Below are positions 44,298 through 54,977 of a stretch of 64,000 bases of DNA, piece after piece. The translations under genes and the position numbers were made by a program. The stretch spans positions 778,501 through 842,500 of the forward strand of contig JAOTON010002103.1 in assembly GCA_034440635.1 (NCBI GenBank), in the 5' to 3' direction. The DNA is from Lepas anatifera (Eukaryota > Arthropoda > Thecostraca > Lepadidae). The notes under the pieces are model-generated. The model made no database searches. It had not been told where the DNA came from and saw only the letters and a program-made list of their open reading frames with translations. Each line of letters opens with the position of its first letter. Positions within the stretch are counted from its first letter, which is position 1.

Positions 44298-45930
44298 TTA
44301 ACCTTCGCCCGGGTGGGGGTCTTTTTAGACCCCCTCGGGTTTTTCCGAAGTGACCAAAAAACGGCGGCGCGCAGCGCCACCAAACTTAGTCTAGCTGTTC
44401 CTTCATCACTTTTACATCTTTCCTGAAAATTTTAGCTCAAGTTCAGATCAGGTCAGATCACCAGGTCAGGTGAAGTGACTTCACCTAAAAAATGCTTAGG
44501 ACTGCATAACTAAAAGGAGGATTAATCGATCAAGTTTAAACCTATACCACATAATGGGCCCACCAGGAGCTACAACATATGTTCCGGGATTTTTTATATT
44601 GGTGACCTAAAGTGATGTGCAGAGCATGACCTCCCAATTGTAAATACATGGGGAAAATCACGAAATGAGCTTTTCTCAATAAGTATGGATGGAATCAGCT
44701 TGAAACATCGGTTACGACTTGCTCTTAGCCCACTTCTGAAGTTGATACCAAAAAGTTTGACTTGTGACCTTTGACAGGTCGCCTTAGGTCAAATAAGCAT
44801 TTTTGGTGTTTTACTCTATAAATTTTGAGTAAACAAAGATAGAACTTTTATTTTGTCACCAAAGTGTTTGTATAGTCACTGCCGGTCAAATTGTATAAAT
44901 CATGACTATACCAGGTCAAGTTGGGTCAGACTGTTGACCTATGATATTGGACTGTATTTGTGTGGATAAAGGTGATAATACCTTCATATTCTCAAAATCA
45001 AAGTAGCCTAGGTCCCTTTTTAGGTTCATCTTACAATCTTGGATCATCTGTGACTTCTTAGAGGTTATCTGGAGCTACTTAAGCAGTTTTCAGACTTAGT
45101 TCAAAAACATGCAATGCATGCAATGATGATACAGCTTTTATGCTTATACCATTGCGTTTGGATTGATATTCCAAGTCGATTGATATGAATATGAACTATG
45201 CTAGTTCAAAAAGTGATCTTGACCTGACCCGCGTTCAGGTCATTTGTGTTTGGATCTAGTATGGTCACATTATACAATTATCCGATTCGCCGTGACGAGA
45301 GACAGCGAATAGTGCCTACAAAATGATTCTAACTCAACGCTGTCAGACGCTAGAGCCCAAAAACTGCTAAAAATGCCAACTTATTTTTTTATAAATTTTG
45401 TTCAAGTTGTTCCTGGTAAGGCTGCTGGAGTCGGAGTCTCACTAAAGTCACCAAGGGACTTGTCACGGAGACCCCGACCCCACCACCCGAACGAGCAACT
45501 CCCTCAATGGAGGGTTAATTTAGAAGCCAAAGTTTAACGTCCCACAAAGCACAGAGACGGCCGCCCCGCTCAGGTCACCCTCTCACCAGTCAGTTGGCAG
45601 CCGACCTGTACATCGGGTAAACGTTTGAGCGCCGGAGCGTCTCAGGGGAACCGATCCCAAGCCTGGACATGCACTGCCACTGCATGCTTCTGAGCAGCGG
45701 GCCGGAGCCCAGCGCTCTACCAACTGAGCTACCGGGGCGGCATTTTACCTGTCATGACCTCAATATTGACCTGAGCCAAAAAGTGACCGATATAGTTTCC
45801 TCATGAATTTGTATGAACTATCCACCAGCTTTCGCGTTTCTCGCTATCCCGCACAGGGGCCGAGTTCGAGAGGGGGTGTTCACCCCCGCCAGGGCGAAGG
45901 TAGCTCAGAGGCCCACGGGGCGCTGGTCAA
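44298..45930. mobile_element. TTAA-flanked element, copy C, carrying a SINE
   Basis: The left end TTAACCTTCGCCCGGGTGGG (44298) is almost identical to that of copy A, and the first 650 bp align with copy A through GTTCCGGGATTTTTTATATT. A DR4-like AGTTCA-N4-AGGTCA lies at 44440-44455. The right end (CACCCCCGCCAGGGCGAAGG, then GGGGCGCTGGTCAA at 45930) matches the copy A right end with TTAA decayed to TCAA. The tRNA-SINE at 45400-45741 is inserted inside. Without it the element is close to the 1.2 kb of copy A. Confidence 0.6.
45400..45741 (-). mobile_element. tRNA-derived SINE with intact A box
   Basis: On the minus strand it begins GCCGCCCCGG, then TAGCTCAGTTGGTAGAGCGC, a tRNA D-arm with a consensus polymerase III A box. 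A B-box-like GGTTCCCCTGAG lies about 70 bp further in, not at the spacing of a normal tRNA. The body contains CAACTGACTGGTGAGAGGGT and TTTGTGGGACGTTAAACTTT, seen in many invertebrate SINEs, and ends near an AAATTTATAAAAAAATAAG tail. A second copy lies at 38315-38560. It is a SINE and not a functional tRNA, since the anticodon and T arms are not intact. Confidence 0.7.
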
Positions 45931-46089
45931 CTGATTCAGTTCGCAAAAACAATACTTTAAATGGGTATAGAACATAAAATTGGGCGCCCCCAGCCAGACT
46001 AAAAATGGCGCCCCCTGGTCATGCAAGTGGCGCCCCCCAGTGCTGCGGCCCCCCTAGCGAAAATTCCTGGATCCGCCCCTGTCTCCCCG

Positions 46090-46666
46090 GCGGCACATGA
46101 CATAGTTTTCACTGGGTCCGGCCCGATTACCTCACCGGAGGTGGCCTAACCATGCAACTGTGTTAAAAATTCTCCAATTGATCAAGGATAAGGTATGCCG
46201 AGTATGGCGATACTCCCAGTGCCGTGTTTTGACACCGTCGGAAAAACCCAAGGGGTTGTTTAAATATCCCCCTCCCCCACTGGGGCAAATGGGATTCCTC
46301 CTCTTCAACTCCCAACCCCTTGGCTGAAACAGGGAATGTTTTACATCCAAACTGGGGATCATTCGTGGTGCCCTGCCCTTCGGATTTTTCTCGACTGGGG
46401 AACAGTGCCCTTCCAATTCTGAATACGTGTTTTTTCCTGTTTTTCTTTTTCTCCAGCAAAGGGCGTTTGTGCCCTTTTCGGAGGCCCATTTTGAACCCGT
46501 GACTAGGCTTATTGTGCAAGACAGGAACTAAAAGTAGGTGCTAGAGAAGAAAAAAGCAGGAGTACCCTTTCAACCAATGGGCTTTGCCTGCTGGAGTCCT
46601 GGCACTGCCCTTTTTCAGTTGTGTAAGCCTAAAAGAGGATAAACGCATCAGTTAAATCGATCCTCT
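46090..46666. other. Unassigned region between two hAT-like elements
   Basis: Overlapping open frames on the minus strand (46132-46519) read as basic, low-similarity peptides and match no family. No repeats are seen. Confidence 0.3.
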
Positions 46667-47073
46667 CATAGAGGATCCAGGGGACAATGGGGCTATCGAC
46701 CCTCCTATCGACCCTCCACGCCCCCTGAAAAGGTCACGGCGCCGCCTGAAATGGTCACGGCGCCCCCCGAAATGGTCACGGCGCCCCCTGAAAAGGTCAC
46801 GGCGCCCCCTGAAAAGGTCACGGCGCCGCCTGAAATGGTCACGGCGCCCCCTGAAATGGTCACGGTGCCCCCTGAAAAGGTCACGGCGCCCCCTGAAAAG
46901 GTCACGGCGCTGCCTGAAATGCCGCTCACCCCAGGATGCGAGTATCGGTGCCACCGCGATAGGATTTGGCGCCCACCTGATCGGCGTTTCCGCCAAAAAT
47001 GGCGCCACTGGTCCAGATGGCGCCCCTGACCTTGGGCCCATTTCACTGATGAGACATCTCGGATCCGCTTATG
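46667..47073. mobile_element. hAT-like element with internal 21-bp minisatellite
   Basis: The left end is CATAGAGGATCCAGGGG and the right end, complemented, is CATAAGCGGATCCGAG. The flanks are GATCCTCT (46659-46666) and CATCCTCT (47074-47081), a 7-of-8 match. Inside, a 21-bp unit (GGTCACGGCGCCCCCTGAAA plus A) is repeated about nine to ten times at 46730-46920. Its multiple-of-3 period gives an open VTAPPEK repeat that is not a gene. After the array, GGATGCGAGTATCGGTGCC and GATAGGATTTGGCGCCCACC are shared with the element at 58481-58982. Confidence 0.6.
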
Positions 47074-47081
47074 CATCCTCT

Positions 47082-48830
47082 AGATACTGGTTGTCATTAT
47101 GTCAGCAACCAATATGGCCGGACTAATATGACACCCTCGTCAGTAAAATTCACCTGGCTACCTGAGTTTAGTGGCAGCTTACAAACGTTCAAATGATATC
47201 CGCATGATTACCGGCTTTAGATAATGTGCCACTACTGACGTCATTGCTGGTGTAACTGCACAATTCACAGAAGTTGGCCGGCAGAGGATCACGGGTCCGG
47301 GCCTGGCTGATGACTACACTTGTGGAGTCATCTTGGAAAAATATTTAAAGAGGGAGTGTAAAAGGGTTATAAACATAGGACCCCTATGAATTTCCCGGAA
47401 TGTGTCCGAAACCAGCCAGAATATGGCAATCGTTTTCAGGATGCTTTCAGAAAAATACTGACAAATGAATGTAAAGCTGATGTTGTCACCGATCTACGCC
47501 GAATCTCTGCGTGATTTCCAGGTGGATAAGTTCGACATCCTTTTCATGCTCAGGAGCCTGCCTTGGTCAGTTTACTGGCAGTAGGAAAACCGCACTTGGC
47601 AAGAGCTGACAACAGTCTTGGAAAAATCTGGAGTGGGATGCCAAAAAGGGTCGTGAAAAGGAGCTTGCCTCAATTGAGATTTATGTTTGTGTACATTTGT
47701 GTGTTCCTTGATGAATATTGGATACCAATTCTAGGGTCATTTGTTGTCATAACCCAGGACAGTTGAAGCTCATACCTAGGTTTGAGAGAGTTGGTAAGTT
47801 GTATGTAGTTAGTATGTTTTACTGCTTAAACGGGATAATCCTGGGCCTGAAGTTATCCATCCATTTCAAGTCTGAGAGGGCAGGCACTTGGGGAAAAGAC
47901 TGTGACTGTGGGAATTTTATTTCATTGTTTTTTTGTATGATTGCACATCGCGATTTCTCCTTCCATTCATGTGCAAACAGAGGGAGTGAATCCTGCTGAT
48001 TCCGCTGATGTATGTATACTTTCTATAGAACATATTTTGTTCAGATTGGTAAACTTTGGAAATGACCCTGCCTTCCACGCACTTCAGCTTGTTAAAAGTT
48101 CTAAAGTTACCTGAGGCATTGCTTTGGTATTTCAGCTTTTACTTTACTTATATCTATACCCTGTAGGTATGTGGTTTATTCATGAAATGCTTAGTAAATC
48201 TCCCGATGGTTAGGTTTTAGATAACGCAGGGCTCGGCAGAAGCAGTTGGTTTTGTAGGTTCCGCAAGGAAGTTTAACTTCTGTTAATACAGGTAATTTTG
48301 ATATATGTCATGGTTATCTTTGTTTCATATTTCATGTGATTATTATATACTAGTATTGGCAGCTGTTTTCAAATGTTTTTTATCCTGGAGTTGTTTTGAA
48401 GGATGTTATTTTTGATGCCGCATATAATGTTTTTTTGCCGATTAATTTTAACCTCCGATTTCCTTGAATTTTGACATCACACTCTTTACAAACATAAATT
48501 GAGGGCCCAGTTTTACAGTCATATATGACCCTGGCTAAGTAGTAGACATAGCCTGTGACTCTTTTTGGATGCGGCTCTGTTATGATGGTCTTGTTACCTT
48601 GGCCAGCTGAATAGACTAGCAAATATATACCACTGCTGCTAATACTCAATTCTACTATTTGCGTAACCAAAACTGAAATGGGTGCTTTATAACCGTACTG
48701 GTTGGAGCATCCCAGTGCAGTTGCATCCATACATGTATATTTCGTTTACAGTAGAATAAAACCAAGCATATAAAATGGGATGAAACGTGGTGATAGAATA
48801 CAAACGAGCGAGTGATGAATAACAAAAAAA
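47082..48830. other. Unassigned region
   Basis: No repeat or protein family was recognised. A minus-strand open frame at 48380-48730 starts with an ATG and encodes about 116 residues with a CKEC motif near its C-terminus (IYVCKECDVKIQGNRRLKL). It could be an unrecognised exon, but nothing else supports this. A TGACGTCA-like site lies near 47236. Confidence 0.25.
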
Positions 48831-49210
48831 CCGGCGCCCACGCCCAGCGCAGCGGGAGGGGCATCACGCTCCGGCGCGGAGGTGGCTGCGAAGGGGGCAG
48901 TAGCAGGCGCACGACAGTTCAGTTCGAGCGATGCAGAAATTTGGTGCATTGTCAGCAATTGCATGGTTCCCTGGGGAGAATAAGGTATCGTCAGGAAGGG
49001 AAAAACAGAATGTCGGGCAATAATTATATAAAAAATAAAATGTTTCAACCGGACATTCAGGAAAAAGTTCAGGGAATTGCACTCAGTGCCCGTAAAACCA
49101 CGGTTAACATGCAGTGCATCTCAGCCGCCGGCAAGCCTGACAACCTCAGTAAAATGCACCCCGGCAGCGCCACCAAACGCCACAAACCGACGCCATCCAG
49201 GGCCGCCAAC

Positions 49211-49360
49211 AACCGGAGAACACGAACCATGGAGGCGCCGCGAATGCCGCCGAATGGAACAACCGGAGAACACGAACCATGGAGGCGCCGCGAATGCCGC
49301 CGAATGGGACAACCGGAGAACACGAACCATGGAGGCGCCGCGAATGCCGCCGAGTGGGCA
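49211..49360 (+). repeat. 50-bp tandem repeat (3 units)
   Basis: AACCGGAGAACACGAACCAT, GGAGGCGCCGCGAATGCCGC and CGAATGG(A/G)AC form a 50-bp unit at 49211, 49261 and 49311. The copies are almost identical, which suggests recent amplification. The surrounding GC-rich region (48830-49700) has overlapping open frames on both strands and no recognised product. Confidence 0.9.
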
Positions 49361-49891
49361 CGGCAAGCACGGTCAACCTGAATGACAAACAATATAGGAT
49401 ATGACACCGCTGAGGCTTCACCGCGTTACCGAAGTCTCGGATTCGGCGCCGTCTGGGCGGGGGCGGGGACCCGATATTTCAGGGGCTTCTGGGGGCTTCC
49501 TCCAGACAACATGGGCAGGCAAATACACTTTTCGAGACGCACAATTTTGTATTGGGGATGTTCTTAACAGTATACAGATACGCCACTGTGCGAACCGTGC
49601 CTTGAGTTCGCTGCGTGCCGGACTACCTCAGCCCTGCACAGTCGCTCACCAGACTGAGGACTGGCATTGGTTTGAATATAGGTAGCTATTTCTGCGGCCA
49701 TGGGAGTTGCTGGGACCGCGGGAGTTCAAGTTGTACGGACTTGCATCAGCTTGTATGTTAGCAGGTTTGCTGTGCCGGAGGCATTGGGCACCCTAGCAAT
49801 ACGGGGCGAGGGAGTGGGGGGGGGGCAGGATCGAACCCTTTAGCCTATGGAAACTAAGGCAGCTAAAGAGACGCACTAGGCTGGCAACGTA

Positions 49892-50723
49892 GGGTAAGGG
49901 CGGGTAAGAGTACGCAGGAGATAAGAGTACGCAGCAGCTGTTTTGGTTACTTAGCAACCACTGAGATGGTGGGTACCCTGGTATAATAAAGCAAGGTCAG
50001 TGCCCAGGCTGCACACCAAAATTCAGCCTGCTCCTGTTCTTTCCGCGGGAGTACAGAACAAAATAAGTTTCTGGGCACCCTTGAAGTAATATCTCTTAAC
50101 TGGGTAAACTTGTAGACCATGCTTCTATTATCAAAAGTGTTGTATTACGGTCTGTCATCAGTAAGAGAGCTGATCTAGGAGTGTGCTCCAGGACCGGAGC
50201 TGACTCTAAAATGCCTGCCGACATGTTTATGAAGACGTTCTTCCCAAGTGAGCATGTCTGGCAAGAGTACGCAGTAGATCATTGGGCAAGAGTGCGCATG
50301 CTTAAGAGATAGGAAATTTTAATTTTCGCTCGGAACAGTGTCTGTAGTTCATATTTAGTAAACCAAACGCTGCAACATCGTTCTTGTATATTCAGACTGA
50401 TATAAAATCATTCAATCGCCTAATTTGACGACAAAAAACTTCGCGACATGGCCCTTGCACCTAAAGCACAGCGGGGCATCAATGCGTACTCCAGCCTCCT
50501 ATCTTGCGTACTCTTACCGACCCACTCCGGCAAGAGTACGCACGTGACTTTTTATTTTTGATGGGCTCGTGGCGAGTTTCTTTCAGAGGCATCGAGTTGA
50601 AACATGGACGATACATAGACAATTCTTCAGGCTAAAAACCACATAAAGATTTTAACTGTTGGACTTATAGGAAAAAAGAAAGCCTTTAGAAAGTTAAGTG
50701 CGTACTCTTGCACGGACTTCCCC
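49892..50723. mobile_element. TA-flanked element with repeated 11-bp motif
   Basis: The ends are GGGTAAGGGCGGGTAAGAGT.. on the left and, complemented, GGGGAAGTCCGTGCAAGAGT.. on the right, both continuing into ACGCA and both preceded by TA. A TA target duplication is typical of Tc1/mariner-type elements. The motif AAGAGTACGCA occurs in direct orientation at 49906, 49923, 50263 and 50532 (and as AAGAGTGCGCA at 50288), and inverted at 50505 and 50699. Such motif clusters are known as transposase-binding subterminal repeats in several DNA transposons. No protein is encoded. Superfamily assignment is tentative. Confidence 0.55.
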
Positions 50724-51389
50724 TATTGCTTGTGATCTGAAATTTATGATCGTATAAAATGTCTTACTTCCAGTCAGTTGGTGGCATTGAGAGGTCACAT
50801 ATATTACCTGAACATGCTGCAACTACGTAAAACACGACCACGACGCGCTTTTGCACAATGTTCAGTAACGGCAAAAAAGTGTTTTCAGACCTTTTCATTG
50901 TTCTGCACCTGAAACGATGCCTATGAAATAGTGATAGACCATCAAATGGCCATTATACCTCCTACAGCCTGGGAGTTCCGGCCTCTGATTATGCAAAAAA
51001 TTGCAGTATCACTTAAACGACCTCCAATCCGGTCAAATATTTCTACATATACTGTTGCATGTTTAAGGTGATCGCTTCAGGTCACTGACGTTGACCGATC
51101 TTAGAAGGGTAAAGGTCAATGGGCCAGAAAACGCGATGCCTCTGCCAGGGTCACCTAAAAACAATTTCAATGCGCCTATGTCGTAAATATCTCATCTTTT
51201 TAAGTGCGTTTGGGGATACCTCCAACACCTGACATCCATAAGGGGGAATGGGGTGGGGGTGGGGGGGGAGTCCACGGACGCAAGGGGGGAGACTGCCACC
51301 CTTCACCCCATCTCCTCGGATCTGTGTCCCTGGGCCCGGTGAATAGATTGTGCATAGCAATTAGATTGTGAATAGATTGTGCATATCCC
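50724..51389. other. Unassigned region
   Basis: No gene is recognised. A G-rich stretch (GGGGTGGGGGTGGGGGGGGA) lies near 51250 just before the 34-bp minisatellite. Confidence 0.3.
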
Positions 51390-52310
51390 TAGCGAAGGGT
51401 CCTCGTTCCATGGTATGTATCCTGAGGCAAGGGTCCCTGTTCCATGGTATATATCTTGAGCCAAGGGTCCCCGTTCCATAGTGTATATCTTGAGCCAAGG
51501 GTCTTCATTCCATAGTGCATATCCTGAGCCAAGGGTCCCCGTTCCATAGTGTATATCCTGAGCCAAGGGTACCCGTTCCATAGTGTATATCCTGAGCCAA
51601 GGGTCTTCGCTCCATAGTGCATATCCTGAGCCGAGGGTCCCCGCTCCATAGTGTATATCCTCAGCCAAGCGTCCTTGTTCCATAGTGTATATCCTGAGCC
51701 AAGGGTACCCGTTCCATAGTGTATATCCTGAGCCAAGGGTCTTCGCTCCATAGTGCATATCCTGAGCCAAGCGTCCTTGTTCCATAGTGTGTATCCTGAG
51801 CCAAGGGTCCCTTTTCCATACTGTATATACTGAGCCAAGGGTCCCCGTTCCATAGTGTGAATCCTGAGCCAAGCGTCCTTGTTCCATAGTGTGTATCCTG
51901 AGCCAAGGGTCCCTTTTCCATACTGTATATACTGAGCCAAGGGTCCCCGTTCCATAGTGTGTATCCTGAGCCAAGGGTCCTCCGTTCCATAGTGTATATA
52001 CTGAGCCAAGGGTCCCCGCTCCATAGTGTATATCCTGAGCCAAGGGTCCCCGTTCCGTAGTGTATATCCTGAGTCAAGGGTCTTCGTTCCATAGTGTACA
52101 TATATCCTGAGCAAAGGGTCTTTGTTCCATAGTGTATATCCTGAGCCAAGGGTCCCTGTTCCATAGTGTGTATCCTGAGCCAAGGTTCCCCCGTTCCATA
52201 GCGCATATCCTGAGCCAAGGGTGCCCGTTCCATAGTGCATATACTGAGCCAAGTGTTCTCGTTCCATAGTGTGTATCCTGAGCCAAGGGTCCCCGTTCCA
52301 GATCTCGTGT
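51390..52310 (-). repeat. 34-bp minisatellite (about 27 units)
   Basis: The unit CCATAGTGTATATCCTGAGC plus CAAGGGTCCCCGTT recurs at a 34-bp step (checked at 51491 and 51525). Variants are CTTCG, CCTTG, ACCCG and CCTTT in the last third. Blocks of units are duplicated: the run at 51768-51860 reappears at 51863-51955. Minus-strand frames of up to 292 codons are repeat artefacts. Confidence 0.95.
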
Positions 52311-52410
52311 ATCTATATGTGTGGCTAAGTGTAATATGACGCCCAGAAGCGCTTTAGCGTTTCTTTAGCCCATCCAGCTTTCAGCCATGCTGCCAAATTG
52401 GGGAGGCAAT

Positions 52411-52910
52411 GCTACCCTAGTGGGAGGTGCGGTGGGGAGATCACGGGACCCTAGTGGGAGGTGCGGTGGGGAGGCCACGGGACCCTAGTGGGAGGTGCGG
52501 TGGGGGGGGGGCACGGGACCCTAGTGAGGGTACGGTGGGGGGCCACGGGAATCTAGTGGGAGGTGCGGTGGGGAGGCCACGGGACCCTAGTGGAGGTGCG
52601 GTGGGGAGGCCCCGGGAATTTAGTGGGAGGTGCGGTGGGGGGGGGGCACGGGACCCTAGTGGGGGTGCGGTGGGGAGGCCACGGGACCCTAGCGGGGATG
52701 CGGTGGGGAGGCCACGAGAATCTAGTGGGAGGTGCGGTGGGAGGGGGGGCACGGGACCCTAGTAGGAGTGCGGTGGGGAGGCCACGGGGCCCTAGTGGGG
52801 GGTGCGATGGGGAGGCCACGGGACCCTAGTGGGGGTGCGGTGGGGAGGCCACGGGACCCTAGTGGGAGGTGTGGTGGGGAGGCCACGGGACCCTAGTGGG
52901 GATGCGGCCT
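52411..52910 (+). repeat. 34-bp G-rich minisatellite (about 15 units)
   Basis: The unit GTGGGGAGGCCACGGGACCC plus TAGTGGGAGGTGCG recurs at about 34 bp with variable G-run length. It shares its period, but not its sequence, with the array just upstream. G-runs of 8 to 9 bases occur in some units, so it may form G-quadruplexes on the plus strand. Confidence 0.9.
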
Positions 52911-53603
52911 TGAACGCCAACCGCAGTTAGATTCACGTACATGCCAAGGAAACACTTGTGATGTTCGCTGGGGGTGTCTGGACTTTTCACGGGGTCTTAA
53001 CTTCACAGCACCGGGCTCAAGCTAAAATGGTGGTTGCATCATCTGTGCCAGCTGAGGTGCACTAAGAAGCCACAACGAGGGGTGTGGTTGGCGAGGGGAA
53101 ATACGCTAACCCCTTGAGTGGTGGCAATACACTGCTGGGAAAATGTAGATGTATTCTTATTTGATTCTGGATAAAATAAGCCAGGCGTCTGCTTAATTTC
53201 ATTTCCAAATCGAAACGCAAATTTACTAGACAATTCGAAATTGTCAAAAGTATCACTCGCTGTAAACTACATAATTTCCATGTTCGACTTGTCGGTACCG
53301 TTTAAACGACGTGTGGGTACTGTTGGGGAGGTGAGATACGGAGCCACGCGTCGACACGTGGGTACTGGTCGGCAGGTTAGATGCGTAGGCACGCGTCCTA
53401 CCTATTTTTGTGCTGAAAAATCGAAATTGGAATAGCTCAGGAATGTGGATTGCTGCGAACAGCGGGTTTCACCTGCAGAGTAGGCGTCGTAGGTTTAGTG
53501 GGGTAAGCATGTTCACGTGCCAGGCTCATTTTGTGACCCATCCGTGACGTCCAGTGCATTACCCACCTATATAGCCGAAATATTGTTTCTTTGAAAGTCA
53601 GGA
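52911..53603. other. Unassigned region
   Basis: No gene is recognised. A short duplication (GTGGGTACTG.. then CACGCGTC) lies at 53310-53400. A TATA-like CCTATATAGC lies at 53567-53576, just before the open frame at 53604. Confidence 0.3.
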
Positions 53604-54035
53604 ATGCCTCGGGCAGATGCACCATTGCACATTGTTGACGATCCCCCAGCCATGGCGCAAGCCGGCGTCAGATGGGAGCTCGCTATGGAAACACTGAAAA
53701 ACCGCACCACTACTGGCCATATAGGCATGCTGGGTCGGAGCCGGATTCCGAGGCCAGCGGCGCAGAGTTCCCGGAATCTACCGGCACAGCCAGCCAGGGA
53801 AGCGGCGCGGTGCCGGGCACTGGAAAGTCCACTGGCGCTCCAGCGCTGCCACTTAGTCTCGGCTTTTTGCAAGGACATCTTTGCAGGTATCCGCACAAGC
53901 TGGCAAGGCTGGTGGACAGACTGGCAGAACTATGCCACCGAAGCTGCGAGTGTGGCGCCATGGACGCACGCTGCAGCGGTACTGCCAGTCTGTGAATTAC
54001 AGGGAGCCTTGCGATCCAGACCCGAGATCTCCTGA
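53604..54035 (+). CDS. Unrecognised GC-rich open reading frame
   Basis: An ATG at 53604 opens a 143-codon frame (MPRADAPLHIVDDPPAMAQA at its start, a tryptophan-rich TSWQGWWTDWQNYA near residue 100). It begins about 30 bp after a TATA-like sequence. A second plus-strand frame (53672-53995) overlaps it. One of the two may be coding, because the local GC content is far above the flanks, but neither resembles a known family. The two frames cannot be told apart without transcripts. Confidence 0.2.
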   Translation: MPRADAPLHIVDDPPAMAQAGVRWELAMETLKNRTTTGHIGMLGRSRIPRPAAQSSRNLPAQPAREAARCRALESPLALQRCHLVSAFCKDIFAGIRTSWQGWWTDWQNYATEAASVAPWTHAAAVLPVCELQGALRSRPEIS

Positions 54036-54361
54036 CGTAAAGTTGGCCGAAAAAGAATCTCGTGGCCAAGTGGACGTGCCGCAGTGGTAGGCCAGTATAC
54101 GACTGCAATGATTAAGGCATAACCTGTATGGAGTTTGCAGGGCGGACTGTGGCTGCACGCCTGTGTGATTAATTGGAAGTTATCCTCTTGGGAGAATCGT
54201 CTCTGGGAATAGATTTAATGTAAGACTATTATAAAAAATTAAATCCCTCTGAGGCATACTGTACTGCAAAGACGTTTCAATATCGCAAAAAATAAACATG
54301 AATCTTCATGGCCGAAGCCAGACGCGAGTGCCAGTGTGACGTCACAGCAGCGTCGGCTCCG

Positions 54362-54977
54362 AATGGTGCGGTGCAGGGCTGTTTGCGAATGCGCCTGTGG
54401 AAACCAATGCGTTGGCCTGTCAGTCAGCTGTTTGGAGGCGGTCAGCTATGGGTGGCGCCCCCCCGTGACTACTGGACATGCTCGGTGGTCTGCACCGCCG
54501 CCGTTGCCACGCACTTGGTGTGCTGAAGAGAACGCCTTCTATTGCTCCAATGTCATGTTTCCACCGAAACTGCTCTGTTCTAGTGATTTGGACCCGATTA
54601 TTGACAAAAGAATCACAGCCTGCTCATGTGGCCCTAGTTATCCCCTGAGAATTCGAGGCTCAAATTTTGAAGTGGATTATCGCAAACATTCTAAGAATAA
54701 TGTTACTTGGAGGACTTCTAACGTTTTTAGTTCCATATTGGATCAAAAAGGGCCCTCTTTGCTTTCTCCATACACTTATTTAGTTTTACTTGAGCGACCA
54801 AAAGTTGATTCCATATTAGGTCAACACTTCCCAAATTCTGAGCTGCGAGCTTTGCTAAACCTGCTCACATCATCATATGATGGCAGTTTTAAAACGATTG
54901 ATTGGCATATGTGCGTTTTGCCCAGCTTCGGGTTAGTAATTTTGGGCTTTGAGGCTGGATCGCGTAACTTTCAGTAG
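54362..54977 (+). CDS. Unrecognised open reading frame, about 205 codons
   Basis: The frame is open upstream of the ATG at 54362. It encodes a cysteine-rich N-terminus (VRCRAVCECACGNQCVGL) and then a mixed segment (DLDPIIDKRITACSCGPSYP, LLSPYTYLVLLERPKVDSIL). A TGACGTCA site lies at 54337-54344, just before it. The frame runs from GC-rich into AT-richer sequence without a stop for over 600 bp, which is unusual outside tandem repeats here. No family is recognised and no partner exon was found. It could be chance or transposon-derived. Confidence 0.25.

Larger units (their letters stand above)
36286..46081. mobile_element. Composite bounded by hAT-like ends with 8-bp TSD
   Basis: The left end reads CTGGGGCGGATCCAAGGGGG. 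The right end, complemented, reads CAGGGGCGGATCCAGGAATT. Immediately outside both ends lies TCTCCCCG (36278-36285 and 46082-46089), an exact 8-bp direct repeat. Just inside both ends are GCGCCCCC-rich sequences of the same array type. The 9.8 kb between holds a degenerate ~100-bp array, a 3 kb palindrome, TTAA-family copies and SINEs. The simplest reading is a non-autonomous hAT-like element that carried the array and later received nested insertions. Low complexity of the flanks raises the chance of coincidence. Confidence 0.5.

Noticed and set aside
45650..45741. Functional tRNA gene on the minus strand
   Set aside because: The A box and D arm are good, but the anticodon arm and T arm do not fold at normal spacing, and the sequence continues into a repeated SINE body.
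51303..52267. 246- and 292-codon minus-strand frames
   Set aside because: They are the 34-bp array read in shifting frames, giving a 34-residue repeat with no domain.
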